Shown piece by piece: positions 9,301 through 20,097 of a stretch of DNA of 26,924 nt. The DNA is from Mesotaenium endlicherianum (Eukaryota > Streptophyta > Zygnematophyceae > Zygnematales > Mesotaeniaceae). The DNA lies in NCBI GenBank assembly GCA_009602735.1, contig WELA01009122.1:1-26924 (forward strand), given 5' to 3'. Positions within the stretch are counted from its first letter, which is position 1. The number at the start of each line of letters is the position of its first letter. The notes below the pieces were generated by a model. The model did no database searches, was not told the DNA's origin, and saw nothing but the letters and a program-made list of their open reading frames with translations. Both the position numbers and the translations under genes were made by a program.

Positions 9301-12300
9301 CTCCCCCCCCCCCCTCCTCGGGCTATGGAGCTGCTGGCGGGAGAATTGTCTCGTCCCCTAGACCGCTTGCATGGAGCATTGCTTGGGTCCTGAAATGTGA
9401 CAGGTGGCAGCCACAAGGAGGAGGAAGTGGAGGGTGCAAGGCCTCTGGGCAGCGCTGACATGTGCACTCTCCATCTTGGCTCTCCGGTGGCCCTCTGTTT
9501 GCGCGACAGGTGTCAGAGATTCTGGACTCGGAGCTGCTGGGTGAGGGCCTCCTGCCCGCCCTGGCGCATGCGCATGCCCACCTGCTGACACCTGGCGCCA
9601 GGGTGGTACCTCGCCGGGCCACCATCTACGCCCAGGTCCAAAGAAATTCTAATTCCCAAGTTTCATGTTTCAATACACCGTAGTACTCTTCAATACACTG
9701 CGTATCAGAAGAAATGCATAAATCAAACGCTTCTCCGTAGTTTCAAATTCTCACACGTGCCACAGGTGGAGGGGGGGCTTTGAACTGGACCTCCCTATTC
9801 CACCAGCAGCAAAGACACGGAGATGCCACAAGTCCGAGCAAACTTCCGTGTGTGGCGGTGTCAGCACACGGGCGGATGCTGACGTGGCACTTTTGTCATT
9901 TCAAGTCAATGAGAGGTTCGCTTGATATATATCTTTTCACGACAAACACATTCTTCTGATTGGCAGGTAGTGGAAAGCGACTTTCTTCAATCCTGCGCCG
10001 AGGTGCAACTTTCCCAAGCCCCTGATGTGCCAGGTGGTATCCGGTTGCAATCGCCAGGCCGCAGCTCCTGGGGGTGCCACGTGTCGTCGAGGCAGTGGCC
10101 CGTCCACCTGGACGCGCTCCGGGGCAAGCTGCGCCCTGTAGGTACTCTTGCACGCTCTCGCTCTCTCATCTTTTCTGCTCACATTCTGTTTGTACTTATT
10201 AGTTTCTTCTTTGCATATGGCCCTCCACCTTTCTTTTAGTTGCTCCGTAAAACGGATTATTGACGAGAGTCACACGCACACGCACACGCATACGCTCATG
10301 CACATGCACTCGCACGTGAATGTGCAAAGGCACGTATATATGCATACTTTTTGTGCATATGCACATGCAGATTTACATGTATGTACATATGATGTGCACT
10401 TGTGGAGGCAAACTTTGCCTTGCAATGTCACCCCGATGTTCAACTATGACCTCTTTCTCCAACTTCCCCAAAAATAAATAAATCGTATACACTCATCAGA
10501 TTAACTTTCCGAGTGCCTGCTGTTTCGAGCGTGCAGCTCACGGCGCCCTTCCAGGTTTTCACGTTTGACTTTGCCAGGTGTCCGTCTATGAGCGGCTCCC
10601 TCACCCGCCAGGTCGCCGTCCTTGCCAGGGGAACGCCCCACGCCGTAGTCTCCTGGTACGGCCACCCCCCTCCACCCTGTTCCGTGTTCAATCAATCTTA
10701 GGCGTTGGTGTCCATTGTCAACAATCACATCTGGCTTTGCAAGGAAGAAATGCATCTCCGCATCTTTTGGTCGGAAGACTCTCATCGCTTCTCAATTATT
10801 CTGTCTTAGAGCCCCATATGCATCCTCTCACATGCGAGAAGAGAGAACAGCGCGAGGGCAGAGACCTCTCCTCAGAGAACCACACTAAACCCTAACCCTA
10901 AATGTAAAACCTTAAACCTGCCCCATTCTTGCAGTATCTTCTCCACAGTCTTGAAGGCAGAGGAGAGATGGGGGTTGAGAGGGATGAGCCTGTCTGTGGG
11001 TGATCCGCTGCTAACGCGCAGCATGCGGATCTCTGTGCTCGCGCCAGGTGGACAGTGGATCTCGACGACGACGGGACAATCCAGTACTCCACAGCCCCCG
11101 CACCCTTCCCTTGTGGCGGCACCTCTGCCCCTCTCGCAGCAGCACCTGAAAGTGCAGGGGCAGCGTCAGGAGATAGGCCAGGGAGTGCGCACGGTGCTGA
11201 CCCCCCCCACAGAATGGAACGCGGCGCAGCCGGTACAGAAAGTACATGCGGTACGGAAAGTACACGCGGTACAAAAAGCGGTGCATGCGGTACGGAAAGT
11301 GCATGCAGCACTGACAGCGTGGAGCACGGAAACTGCCGTGCGGAGAGTATACGCAGTACGGAAAGCGCGCACAGCACTTGCGGTGCAGAACGGAAGCACA
11401 GGATGGAAAAAACAGGGAGCGCAAGTTGCGAGGGTCCTAGAAGATGGAGAGATGACGAGACAAATGCAGCTGTTGCCGCATCGGCAGCAGCGACAGCAGC
11501 AGCAGCAGCAGCAGGGGCAGCAGGAGCAGCAGGAGCAGCGGAAGCAGTGAGTGGGGGGGGGAGGGGGGCGTGGTGCGACCACTGGAAGCAGTGCGTCTTC
11601 TTCCTGCCGCCATCCTCAGGGGGTCGCCCGCCGGTTGACACCTGGCAGGCGCTCAGCGTGACAGCCGTCCACGATGCTATCAGCGTGTCTTATGATGTCA
11701 GCGTGGAGAGCGTCGGCGCTTGTCGGCGTCAGAGGGATGAGGAGCAGGAGGAGGAGCAGCATCTCAATGGTTGCGGCCTCCCTGGAGTGGCGGGCGGCGA
11801 GGCTGCTGCTGAGCTGGAGTCACTGGGTGCTGATGTGGAGGCGCGCTGCGACACCTCAGGGAAAACGATTGGGCCAATCGCAAGCCCCGAACGAATCTGG
11901 GAGCTCAACGAGCCTCGCAGGATCGAGATCCTGACGCAGGCTGTTCAGAGAGCTGTAAGTGGGCCCGCCTCGCGGGCAGGCTGATAGACTGCCAGCTGTA
12001 CCTCCTGCCAGCTGAACTTAGTTGCGTGTGCCGTTGCCCACTCCGTTGGCTGACATATAAGCTCAAATGACACACATCGATCCACTCACCCATCTATTCA
12101 TCCTTTCACACAAGCATCCATCTGCATCCATCTACACATACATCCATCCATCCAGGCGGTAGCTACTCTCGCTGGGGGGAATTAAGGCACTAAATGATAA
12201 TGACATAGAATAGTTCACCAGAGCTCATCTAGCCCAAGGCCCTTGGATTGCCGATGTTGGAGGCCATCCGAGGGCGCTGCTCTGCTGACTCAGCTATCGG

Positions 12301-15300
12301 CCAATTCTTTGTGTGTGCTTTCCCGTCGCGTCGCGTGCGTCTGAGCTCTCTGCCGAGCAGCTGCCATGTGGCGAGGTTCCAGCCAGAGATACATCATTTT
12401 CCAGGAAGCCTGGAACTAAACAGAGAGCAACGGAGGGAGGGAGAGCGGGGAGGGGGGCGGGGGAGGAGGGGACCGGGGGGGAAGAGGGGAGGGGACAATC
12501 TTCTGCATCACCCTCTTGGCTGACGATTGACTTTCAGCGACGCAGGCTCCTCGCAGTGTCGACAGTTTCTTCGCCCCAACTCTCGATGCCTTTTTCGAAT
12601 CGCTCCGTCTCCCTCACACCCTTTCGCAGGCTCCTCTGCATGCGCACTGTGCAGGTGGGCCGCAAATTCTCCCCACATTGCTTGGTGGCAGATGATAGCC
12701 TTCTCCTCTCCCTCTTAGCCTCCAAGGCAAACTCCACAGCTCGAGTGACAGTCATGCTGCCAGGCGGCGTGCCACCTGGCGCCCTGACGCTGGCCAGGCC
12801 GGCGGAGGGCCCTGGTGGTTCTGCGGCTCTAAGCGGCTCTGAGCATGGCGAGCTGGCTCTGGCCTCCTTAGCTGCCAGCGAGGACGCGCCACCTGGCGGA
12901 CACGAGAGACTGGTGCTGCTGGGGAAAAGGGCGGAGGACCTCACATCGTCGGATCTGCTTAATCGCAAGGTGTCTCTGAACAGCCTGAGCTCTGGGGCTG
13001 TGACCAATAACACTTCTGCATCTCTCCCTAGCTCAGTGTTGCTCACTCCCTACCAGTCTCTTTCTCCTATGCCTGTACTTTAATGTGCGCTTGTATGTGC
13101 GCACATGTGTGTGTGTGTGTGTGCACGCATGTGCGTCTTTATTGTAGGAGCAGAAGGTCTGTGGTGGTTATGACGTAGCTCCAGGGGAGAGAAGGATTGA
13201 TCTTGAAGGCACAAGACGTGAGAGAGAGAGAGAGGGAGACAAACATCGGGCGTCTCTGCGTCGAGGCATTATGAGCCAAAGTCTTAGCCAGTGACATGTT
13301 GGGGGGTATGAAGGCACTCATCCCGGATGAATCATTTTTTAACACATATATGTATGTATGTTTGTCAACAAGAAGCTGGAAAAATGAGCAGTTTATTGAC
13401 TACAGAAGTATATATGGATGTTGCCTTTTCTTCCAAGAAAAATCAAAAATAAAGTTGCGCTGTCCAGTGGGGTTTCCAGCCAATCTGCAGTTGTTGCTGC
13501 GCTTGACACATGTCTTTCCGGGACATGTGGCATTGGGTGCGCCAGCTGGACGCTGTGCTGGCGGAGCCCTATTACGTCGGATGCGAGAGCCGCCTGCCGT
13601 GGCACACGCTGCGCTTCTGGTGAGCCTATTGCACTCGGTCTGCTGCGCGACACCTGGCAAGACTGGGGGTTGAGGATTTAGGGTCCAACTTTTGCTGTTA
13701 CTTGCACCCTCCTTTCATCAAGAGAAGTGCAGAAAAGTGTGCCACGGTGACAGGCATGAAACACCTGGCCTGCTTCACGACTCATGGCTGTCCAGGTGTC
13801 ATGCAAGTGACTAAGCGGCGGGCGAAATTGTGATTTGGTTCCAATAATGGCCAGGCAGAGTGGGCCCACTCAAAGTTGCATGCTGGAGCGTCGAACTGTG
13901 TTCCTGTTCATGATTCATCGGATGTGCTCAGGCATGCGCAAGCGACGCTGGGGCGCCACCTGGCAGGGGATGAGTCAGCCGTGGTCCCCGACAGAGCATT
14001 CCTGCGCGCGGTGGCAGTCTCTGTACCGGTATTCACCACTTGCTTCTTTGCAATGGGCATGCGCAAAGCTTGTTGCAGACCTTGATGCTGCTCTTTGTTT
14101 GCCTTCGTCCGTCTATTCATGCTGAGAGCAAATGCAGGCAGGTGGCGTGATTGTGGAGCTCCAAACTCTGTCTCTTCTTTTTGGTATATGTCGAGGTGCT
14201 AATTTGTTGCTTCCGCACTTGCTTGCACGGGCAAATTGACCGTTTTCACTCGCCTGAATAAAGATGCACAAACGCATGCGCGTGCATGTAGTGCACGTGC
14301 ACATACACCACACTTGCACAGGCACTCAAATGCCCTTTCATGTACGTGCCTATGCTTAATGTACACAGGTGGGTATTTCGGTACATGTATATGTAGTAAT
14401 AGTATTAAATAATTTTCTTAGCAAAAGACCCTTGGCGACCTCAGTTAGGATGTATTTCCTCTTGCTGACAACAAACAGCTTTTCCCATTGCAGGACCTCT
14501 GGGCAAGCCGAAGATCTCTCGCTGACGTGGCGGGCTTCGATCACCATCTGGCCAATCCTGTCATAGGGGCTTGCGGCGCTCCTGTGGGGACCACAGAGGG
14601 CACAGAGCCACTCAGCAACCGTCACGTACCCATCCTCCCTTGCAGCACCTGGCAGTGCGGGCAATATGAGGTACTTACTACACCCCCGCCCGCCCCCCTC
14701 TCTCTTTTTTTTCCTTGTGCTTGTGCTTGTGAACTGTGAGAGTGAGGGAGAAATATAGAGACAGGGTTAGCACGGGCGAGCAGCACGGAGGGGGGAGGGG
14801 GGGTTGGGACTCTGAAGAGGGAGGAAAAGAAGGAGGGAGGGATGGAGGGAGGGAGAAAGAGGAGGGAGGAGGGAAGGGAAACAGCGGAAACATCTTCTTC
14901 CACAGATTTTTGTGCTGGGTGGACGTGGGAGCCATGAGCGCATCTACTTTTTTATGCCTCTTATGCCTTGCTCGCTGTCTCCCTCTCCCTTTCCCTCTCT
15001 AGTTATTCGAGTTAATCAGCCGTTGGGTTCTTGCTGTGTCTGCACTTCACGCATGTTCATACCCTTGAAGCTTGACTCCCGAGAGCTACTTTTGAACCCA
15101 AGTGCGGAGTTGCAGACGTTGTATCTCAACCATATCCCACCGCGTTGGGATTGGGTTCAGGAACTCACAGAGCGTGGCACCCTGATGACCTTTGATCTAC
15201 GGCAGCCCATGGCTTCCAAAGACGGCCGACTGGAGGTATGCATGAGGAGCGCCACATCATACGGCATGTTGCATGCGTGATACGCAAATTAGAGTATGCT

Positions 15301-16317
15301 GTGTAATCCTTTCTTCGTGCATGTGTCGGGAGTGAAGTATATGTAGTGGCATCTATGAAGCAACGTCACGCTTGGAAAGATCGTCCGCGTCAATAATCCA
15401 CAAATGAAAGTGGTGATGGTTGCATCTGACCCCTCGGCAGTAAGAGAATAATCTCATGCACAAGTCCACATGAAGTTCTTCTCCTGTGTCACTTGTGAGA
15501 TGAATAGTTCCATGAGAACTGGCGTCGAGTTGTGACATGAGCATATGAGTGTTTCAGAAGTTGCCAGGTGTTTGCATTTGAACTTGCCCTTCCATCACGT
15601 GAGAAATTACATACGTCCCCCCTCTCAGGTGTTGCTTCAACTCTTTCGAGCCTTTTTTTGATCTGCATAACGTGTGGGTTGTATGCTGTCGGCAGTTGAA
15701 GTTCTCTCGCGCAGCCACTTGTCATGCCGTCGTGCTCTGGCTGGACTGGCAGCTTGGCCACGAGAGCTTGGTGCTTCCTTTAGGTCCCCATGAGGGTATG
15801 TGTCACACCCATCAAACTTCACATTATATACAGTCTTAGGTACGGCCTAGATGTCGGTGCGTGACATAAATACTAAAAGATTGGTTGCATTGTCTAGACT
15901 CTTAGTGCACAGTGCACACTTCTCCTTTTCAGGATATGATGCAGCTTGCGTAATAATTCCGCCATTACATTCATTGGCATTAAACTGAATCCTTTTGGGT
16001 CGTATTGTGTTTTATGGGATTGCTACATGCATTACCTAAGCTTTTGGTAGTCGGCATATGCCAAATCTAGAACCATATTTGCTTGTTGTGCATTTGTGAA
16101 GGGAGGAAATGCGGGCTTTTTTTTTGGCACAGATGGTGGGCCCATCACCCTACGGAGGCAAGCAGTGAAGCTCCTAGAGCACCAAGTGGCTACAACGAGC
16201 CCTGATGGGACTCAAAAAAGTTCGACTTGTGAGCATCTGAGGTCCATTTCCATTGAAGCGCGCTTTAATGTAGATTCCGGTGTCATGGAAGTTGAAGTAG
16301 TTAAGGTTATTGACTAG
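6400..16317 (+). CDS. PRMT7: Protein arginine N-methyltransferase 7 (PRMT7), 13 exons
   Basis: Transfers methyl groups from S-adenosylmethionine to protein arginines; the PRMT7 family makes monomethylarginine (type III). Exons: 6400-6638, 8607-8994, 9510-9635, 9967-10137, 10537-10655, 11048-11954, 12655-12969, 13546-13619, 13932-14028, 14494-14670, 15161-15235, 15696-15795, 16133-16317. All introns are GT-AG, the phases join, and the total of 2973 nt is divisible by three (990 aa plus TAG). First module: N-terminal NPLTGASEW; SAM motif I DIGSGTG (78-84); ribose-binding E162 in CEAFLPM; double-E loop SEILDSELLGEG with E212 and E221; STAP and WCDHWKQC (523-530). Second module: LVADDSLLL, LDAVLAEPYY (756-765), LPWHTLRFW, DLWASR, WQCG, HAVVLWLDW. 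Two fused modules are the PRMT7 signature. The ATG at 6400 is chosen because homologous sequence begins there. Homologues are about 690-720 aa; the excess is insertions in exons 2, 6 and 7. The 5' edge of exon 11 is the least certain. Confidence 0.94.
6639..8606 (+). other. PRMT7 intron 1 (1968 bp)
   Basis: Donor GTAAGA follows GATATTGG; acceptor GGGCAG precedes the base that completes the Gly of motif I. This is the longest intron. It holds weak CA/TG-alternating stretches (about 6965-7008 and 7283-7310), degenerate telomere-like CCCTRA words (about 7487-7850), a protein-like decayed segment (about 8060-8330) and a 17-bp direct repeat (8354-8387). No RNA gene was recognised. Confidence 0.85.
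8354..8387. repeat. 17-bp direct repeat in PRMT7 intron 1
   Basis: ATTCTGACGTTATTAGC (8354-8370) is followed at once by ATTCTGATGGTATTAGC (8371-8387), with two mismatches. Confidence 0.7.
8640..8845 (+). other. Low-complexity insertion in PRMT7 exon 2
   Basis: About 65-70 residues (roughly 92-160) lie between motif I with its MMAAR helix and the ribose-binding CEAF. By recall this gap is about 15 residues in the plant protein. The stretch is rich in Ala, Gly, Pro and charged residues and includes two copies of the GCCANNTGGC word (8757-8766 and 8826-8835). It stays in frame with no stops and has no internal splice pair that I prefer. Confidence 0.7.
9141..9167. repeat. (CA)n microsatellite in PRMT7 intron 2
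   Basis: A pure CA run preceded by ACACGCGCGCGG, so an alternating purine-pyrimidine stretch of about 45 bp in all. Confidence 0.9.
10270..10400. repeat. CA/CG/TG-alternating tract in PRMT7 intron 4
   Basis: Imperfect alternating dinucleotides, such as CACACGCACACGCACACGCA at the left end, fade into CA/TG-rich sequence. Confidence 0.7.
10886..10902. repeat. Short telomere-like repeat in PRMT7 intron 5
   Basis: TAAACCCTAACCCTAAA, two units of the plant-type or vertebrate-like telomere word, in an intron. It is too short to be more than a remnant or chance. Confidence 0.5.
11229..11405. repeat. Degenerate coding minisatellite, about 18-bp unit
   Basis: Units resemble CGGTACGGAAAGTACACG, with length variants toward the right end. 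The array lies in frame in PRMT7 exon 6 and gives a Thr/Ser/Gly/Cys-rich repeat peptide. Confidence 0.75.
11466..11547. repeat. GCA trinucleotide-rich tract (poly-Ala coding)
   Basis: Interrupted GCA/GGA triplets with an uninterrupted core near 11494-11513. In the PRMT7 frame it encodes alanines broken by glycine, threonine and glutamate. Confidence 0.8.
12432..12494 (+). repeat. G-rich tract in PRMT7 intron 6
   Basis: Many runs of three to seven G separated by one to three bases; meets simple G-quadruplex rules on the plus strand. Confidence 0.7.
13084..13136. repeat. TG/CA/CG-alternating tract in PRMT7 intron 7
   Basis: Contains a TGTGTGTGTGTGTGTG core flanked by GTGCGCAC and TGCACGCATGTGCG. 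Confidence 0.75.
14787..14880 (+). repeat. Purine-rich GGGA/GGA tract in PRMT7 intron 10
   Basis: Almost pure purine with a GGGA/GGAGGGA pattern. Prone to G-quadruplex or triplex formation. It follows a C-rich stretch just after the intron donor (14680-14698). Confidence 0.7.
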
Positions 16318-17310
16318 CAAGTAAGATGTGTCGTTGAAATCATATTTTGTGACGTAACTACATTCTTCAAATACTAACATCAGCCCAAAATGCAAGCAGT
16401 GCTGGGCCCCAACAAGCACAAAGTCAACTCCTCGTATGCGCCACACAAGTGCGAAAAGTAGACTTGACTTGATGGCGGCTTTTGAAAGCGTCGCAAGTAA
16501 CAGTAATTTTCTCCTCCTGAAAATATTGCTAAGTGGATTGTAATGAAGCATCATGATTTGTGAGAAAACTAAATCTTGTGCAAGGGAAGCAACATAACAA
16601 TTGACTGTGCTAGGCAAAACAAATATGCAACTGTCGGTGGAGTAAAGAAAGTCCGAAGCTCTTGAATTTCACATCCGATCTTGATTTCAGGTTATACGTT
16701 CTTAACTGTGTTGGACCCGGCCTATCTAGAAGCCCCTGACTAAAATGATGCCACGGTTAGCAGGTTACAAGTGAAGCACAATAGTCCTTTTAGGCTACGC
16801 CAATGGGTTGGAAGTACGCACATAAATGTCAAAAAATAAGGAGTGTCTCTCAGTCTCTAAATAGTATCTGGTGAGCTCAACACAATCTGTGCCAAGTGGT
16901 ACACCCTGATACCACAGAGTGGCATGCTTTGCACACTTGATTGTCGCATGCTTGAGTTTACCTTCTTACAAAGGTTGACGTTTGACATTGAATAACCAAG
17001 TCTCGACACCGCACGGGCCGAAATTGCATAACTGGAACACGAGTGCACACACGAGTTGCCGACAAAATGACAATATTAAAACATGTGGGACCTGATCTCA
17101 GCTTTGTACCACTCTAGTCTCGTGGTAAGGTGGTACTGGGTGGTACTGATACAATGAGAAGCCTTAACTCGTGCCGATACTGGCTGAAACTGGCCAAAAC
17201 TGACTAAGAACAAAGTAAGCTCTGCAAGTGTGTTCTGCTGCTGAACGCCAGTACTTGTCACTTACGCTGACTTATTTTAATAAAATAGGTCTACGTGGGG
17301 TCCACGCTTT
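16318..17310. other. Spacer after PRMT7, no gene recognised
   Basis: Presumed 3' UTR followed by AT-moderate intergenic DNA. A long antisense frame (16174-16617) overlaps the last PRMT7 exon but has no ATG at its start and no domain. Short repeats of GGTGGTACTG type occur near 17120-17150. Confidence 0.5.
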
Positions 17311-17935
17311 AGGCCCAGTTTACAGTGGCCACAGGCACTCAATTGATCAACGCGAATTGCGGAATTGAAAATTACGAGATCGAAGCGACGAAGACAAAAT
17401 AGACGACCAAGTTTTAAACAGCTAAACAAAAAAGCGTTTACAGTGCACAGGCACATCTTGATTGAGGGAAATGGTAAAATTCCCTCCAAATAATGTCGCG
17501 CCTCGTCTCCGCGTAAGTTCCGGGCTCGGTCAGACCTCACAAATCATATTTTAACATCGTGCATCGTGCATCTTGCTCTTAAAAAATGACCTTTGGGTGC
17601 CGAAACCTCACATTTTCACCACGCAGCCGCGAACAGCCGCGAACATAAATACACCATAGCCTGCTCATGCAATAGAAACTATTGAATTGGCATTTCCCAA
17701 ATAGCGAGGGAGGGATAACAGTACACATATGCGATGGGTTCAGACGAATGTTAAGTGAAGAAACTTGGTGAACGCTGTATTTTTTCCTCTACTCCTTGTC
17801 GTCCCGAAATCGTTGCCAAAAAAGTAAAGTACACCATGAGTACATCCTAATTTGCATCCCCTACCTAATACCGACAGTCCTTGTCGATCGAGTGATCGTC
17901 GAGGAGGGGTCATTCGAGGGGTCGAACACATCTCA

Positions 17936-17971
17936 GATTCTCAAACCTGCTCTCGAGCAGGTTTGAAAATC
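17936..17971. repeat. Perfect 12-bp hairpin inside the MITE
   Basis: TCAAACCTGCTC (17941-17952) and GAGCAGGTTTGA (17955-17966) pair fully around a 2-nt loop; outer bases GATT/AATC extend the stem past one mismatch. Confidence 0.85.
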
Positions 17972-17980
17972 CGAGTTTGA

Positions 17981-18007
17981 TTGATTGAAACCACGAAGTT
18001 CAATCAA
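17981..18007. repeat. Second hairpin inside the MITE
   Basis: TTGATTGAA (17981-17989) pairs with TTCAATCAA (17999-18007) around a 9-nt loop. The TCAATCAA word recurs at about 18022 and 18115, a clustering like subterminal transposase-binding repeats. Confidence 0.75.
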
Positions 18008-18160
18008 TTTTTTTACCAACTTCAATCAATCACGTCGCGCCTAAAGACCACTGTAAACAGCACTTTCATTGCGCTCAAATTGAAAATATTTCTGCAGGTA
18101 CCGGTTCGTACCTTTCAATCAATTGAGTCGCTATCGATTTGCCCACTGTAAACTGGGCCT

Positions 18161-20097
18161 TCATCAGGCTATCATCGTTCTGCTTGAATTGGCCATCGAC
18201 GTCGGCAATAACGCTCTGTTCTTTCAGCCGACTGTCCTTTTGGCAAAGTTGCCGCTTTGACCTATGTGTCTCTCGAGTGGACAGAACTACTTGAGTGGCC
18301 CAATCGAACGCGCAGTAGCCATCTCTTGGGACCAGCTTGGGCCCATCAACTGGTCACTCACATTTACGATTCGCCAATTCTGTGCATTCTGTCGGCGATT
18401 TGTGGAAGTTATAAGCCACCTGTCACGAGCTTCCTGTCGACAATGAATGTAAGCGGCCGAACTACCATCATCGGTAACCCTGCATCGTCTATCTGGCGTC
18501 ACTTGGTGCTCACTAATCTTCACTCCTCTGCTTAAATTGAGATCTATGTATATATGCCTGTCGATGACTGTCGATGAAAGTCGATGACGGTCAATGACGC
18601 ACTTCTTCAGGTCTCTTCTGTGTAGTTACCGCCCTTTTCTGGACACAAAGAGCGTGAGGCCTATGATTGGCCAAATGCTGCCTTCTGAGACCCGTTTTTC
18701 TGCGTTTTTTTGCCTCTCGCATGTTACGAACTGACGTGTTAGACTGTGCACTTTGCTGCTAAGCTCCATCAAGTTCCATTGCCAGGTCCCACCAGGTCCA
18801 AGTGGTTTATACAGAAGTGATCACACCTTCGATAAGACACTTGCATTGTTATTTCTGATGCTATTTCAATAGAGATCGGACCCAAAGAGCAACACATTGT
18901 GTAGGGAAGCTCAAGTCCGTTCACTCTCTTCTTTTTGTAGGCCCCTGACTGCCTTCGGAGAACTATACAGGTCCTATAAGTGGCCGAAAATAGATACATT
19001 GCTGAGTTACGCAGTGAGCAAATATCACCAAATCATGGCGACAGTTGCAGCAACTCTCCACTCGAGCTTGACGGGAATTATTGGGTCATCTATCGGGAAA
19101 TCTTCTTCAGATATATTTGGCAACATTTCAAACGAAGTGAAATTTTCGAGAAGGTCCAGAAGGTAATTCAGATGGGCTATGCCTCTGCGTGACTTCCGTT
19201 CACATTATTTTCTTCATTGATTTGATAGCATAAACATCGTTTGTTGCATTTCGTGGCACAGTGAGGCAGGGTCCAGAGAAGTTTAAGTGGTCAACCGAGA
19301 AATCAAGGGTGGAAGCCTCAGTAGTGGGATAAATTTTGCTTGTTGTTTAGACGTGCTAGAGGATCTGGTGTGCCAAGAGCCGTGAATGACTATTACAATC
19401 AAATATTGTGCCTTAACCTTTTTTGCAAGTACATCCACGAGTATGCAATGCTGTGCTGGATCTTAAAGGTGACTTCACGTCACAAGCTTTTGTCTTCATG
19501 ATAAAACCAAAAGAGCGATTCAGCTGCTACACTGACTCCGCAATGCAGGGGCGGGGGGGTCATTTGGGAATCTATTGAAGGGCAAGATGCTAGTTGATCC
19601 CGGCAAGTTGTTGTGAGCTTCTCAATACGCCTATAGCAGTAAGGTGCTGTCAGTGAGAAGGATGCGTGAACGTGAATAGTACGAGGGCCACTCATCTATA
19701 AGTTGGTCCATGTGGTGAGAGTGAAGACATAGCTGGAGAACGTTTAAGCTCATGTGTCTCTGACACGCGTTTAGAAGTATCGTACTATAAGCACCTCTAC
19801 AGTTTGTTACGGGTATTATTGGAAAACCAAGTGAGGGTGCTGGTGGCTGGTAGAGGGTGATTTGCATTAGAGATATGCTAGTGGAGCTTTTCTTCTTCTG
19901 AAGGGCAATGCGTGAGGGGGCCATGACGTGCATTCCTTGCCCTTCATGCAAGATATCTCACTATGTTGGAGCTGGGAAGAAAGGCCGTGTATGGCTTCAG
20001 TGACACGTGGTGTACTTCCTCTGTCTGCTTGATTGCATTTGATAACCTTCTAGGTGTGCGCGCTCTTGTCCCTTAGGCGCCTCCAGCAATTGGCAGC
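18161..20097. other. Spacer between the MITE and nitrite reductase
   Basis: No gene could be identified. It holds two stretches with overlapping open frames (18257-18535 and 18897-19192), the second preceded by a good polypyrimidine tract plus TAG (18924-18940) and followed by AAG|GTAATT near 19160, so an unrecognised exon is possible. A 10-bp tandem array lies at 18559-18598. The nitrite reductase promoter should be in the last few hundred bases. Confidence 0.5.
18559..18598. repeat. Four 10-bp tandem units, consensus TGTCGATGAC
   Basis: Units at 18559, 18569, 18579 and 18589, with one or two substitutions each. Confidence 0.85.

Larger units (their letters stand above)
11100..11568 (+). 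other. About 140-residue repeat insertion in PRMT7 exon 6
   Basis: Between STAP (362-365) and WCDHWKQC (523-530) homologues have only about 12-15 residues; here there are about 157. Part is an imperfect tandem array (11229-11405) with units of about 18 bp encoding versions of Cys-Gly-Thr-Glu-Ser-Thr. Part is a GCA repeat (11466-11547) encoding poly-Ala. The reading frame runs through the whole insertion. An unrecognised intron is the alternative; the high GC makes open frames cheap here. Confidence 0.65.
17311..18160. mobile_element. Non-autonomous DNA transposon (MITE-like) with nested inverted repeats
   Basis: The left end AGGCCCAGTTTACAGTGGCC (17311-17330) and the reverse complement of the right end (18141-18160) agree at 19 of 20 positions. 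A second inverted 11-mer, ACTCAATTGAT (17337-17347), pairs with 18118-18128. Inside, the terminal core GTTTACAGTG recurs at 17436-17445 in the same direction, and its complement CACTGTAAAC at 18049-18058, giving an inner inverted pair. Two hairpins sit in the right half (17936-17971 and 17981-18007). No transposase is encoded. The flanks read TTA at 17309-17311 and TTC at 18160-18162, near a 3-bp PIF/Harbinger target site but not a match, so the superfamily is uncertain. Confidence 0.75.

Noticed and set aside
10951..11550. 199-codon plus frame overlapping exon 6 in another phase
   Set aside because: Lacks PRMT7 motifs and consists of the repeat translated out of frame; the conserved blocks lie in the other frame.
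11166..11582. Minus-strand frames rich in Cys and Tyr or in Ala
   Set aside because: Shadows of the GC-rich coding repeat in PRMT7 exon 6; the plus strand has the conserved flanking blocks.
14622..14935. Minus-strand Ser/Pro-rich open frames
   Set aside because: Translations of the purine-rich intron 10 tract.
16174..16617. 147-codon minus-strand open frame over the PRMT7 3' end
   Set aside because: Starts with TTG, not ATG; overlaps the last PRMT7 exon in antisense; no recognisable domain.
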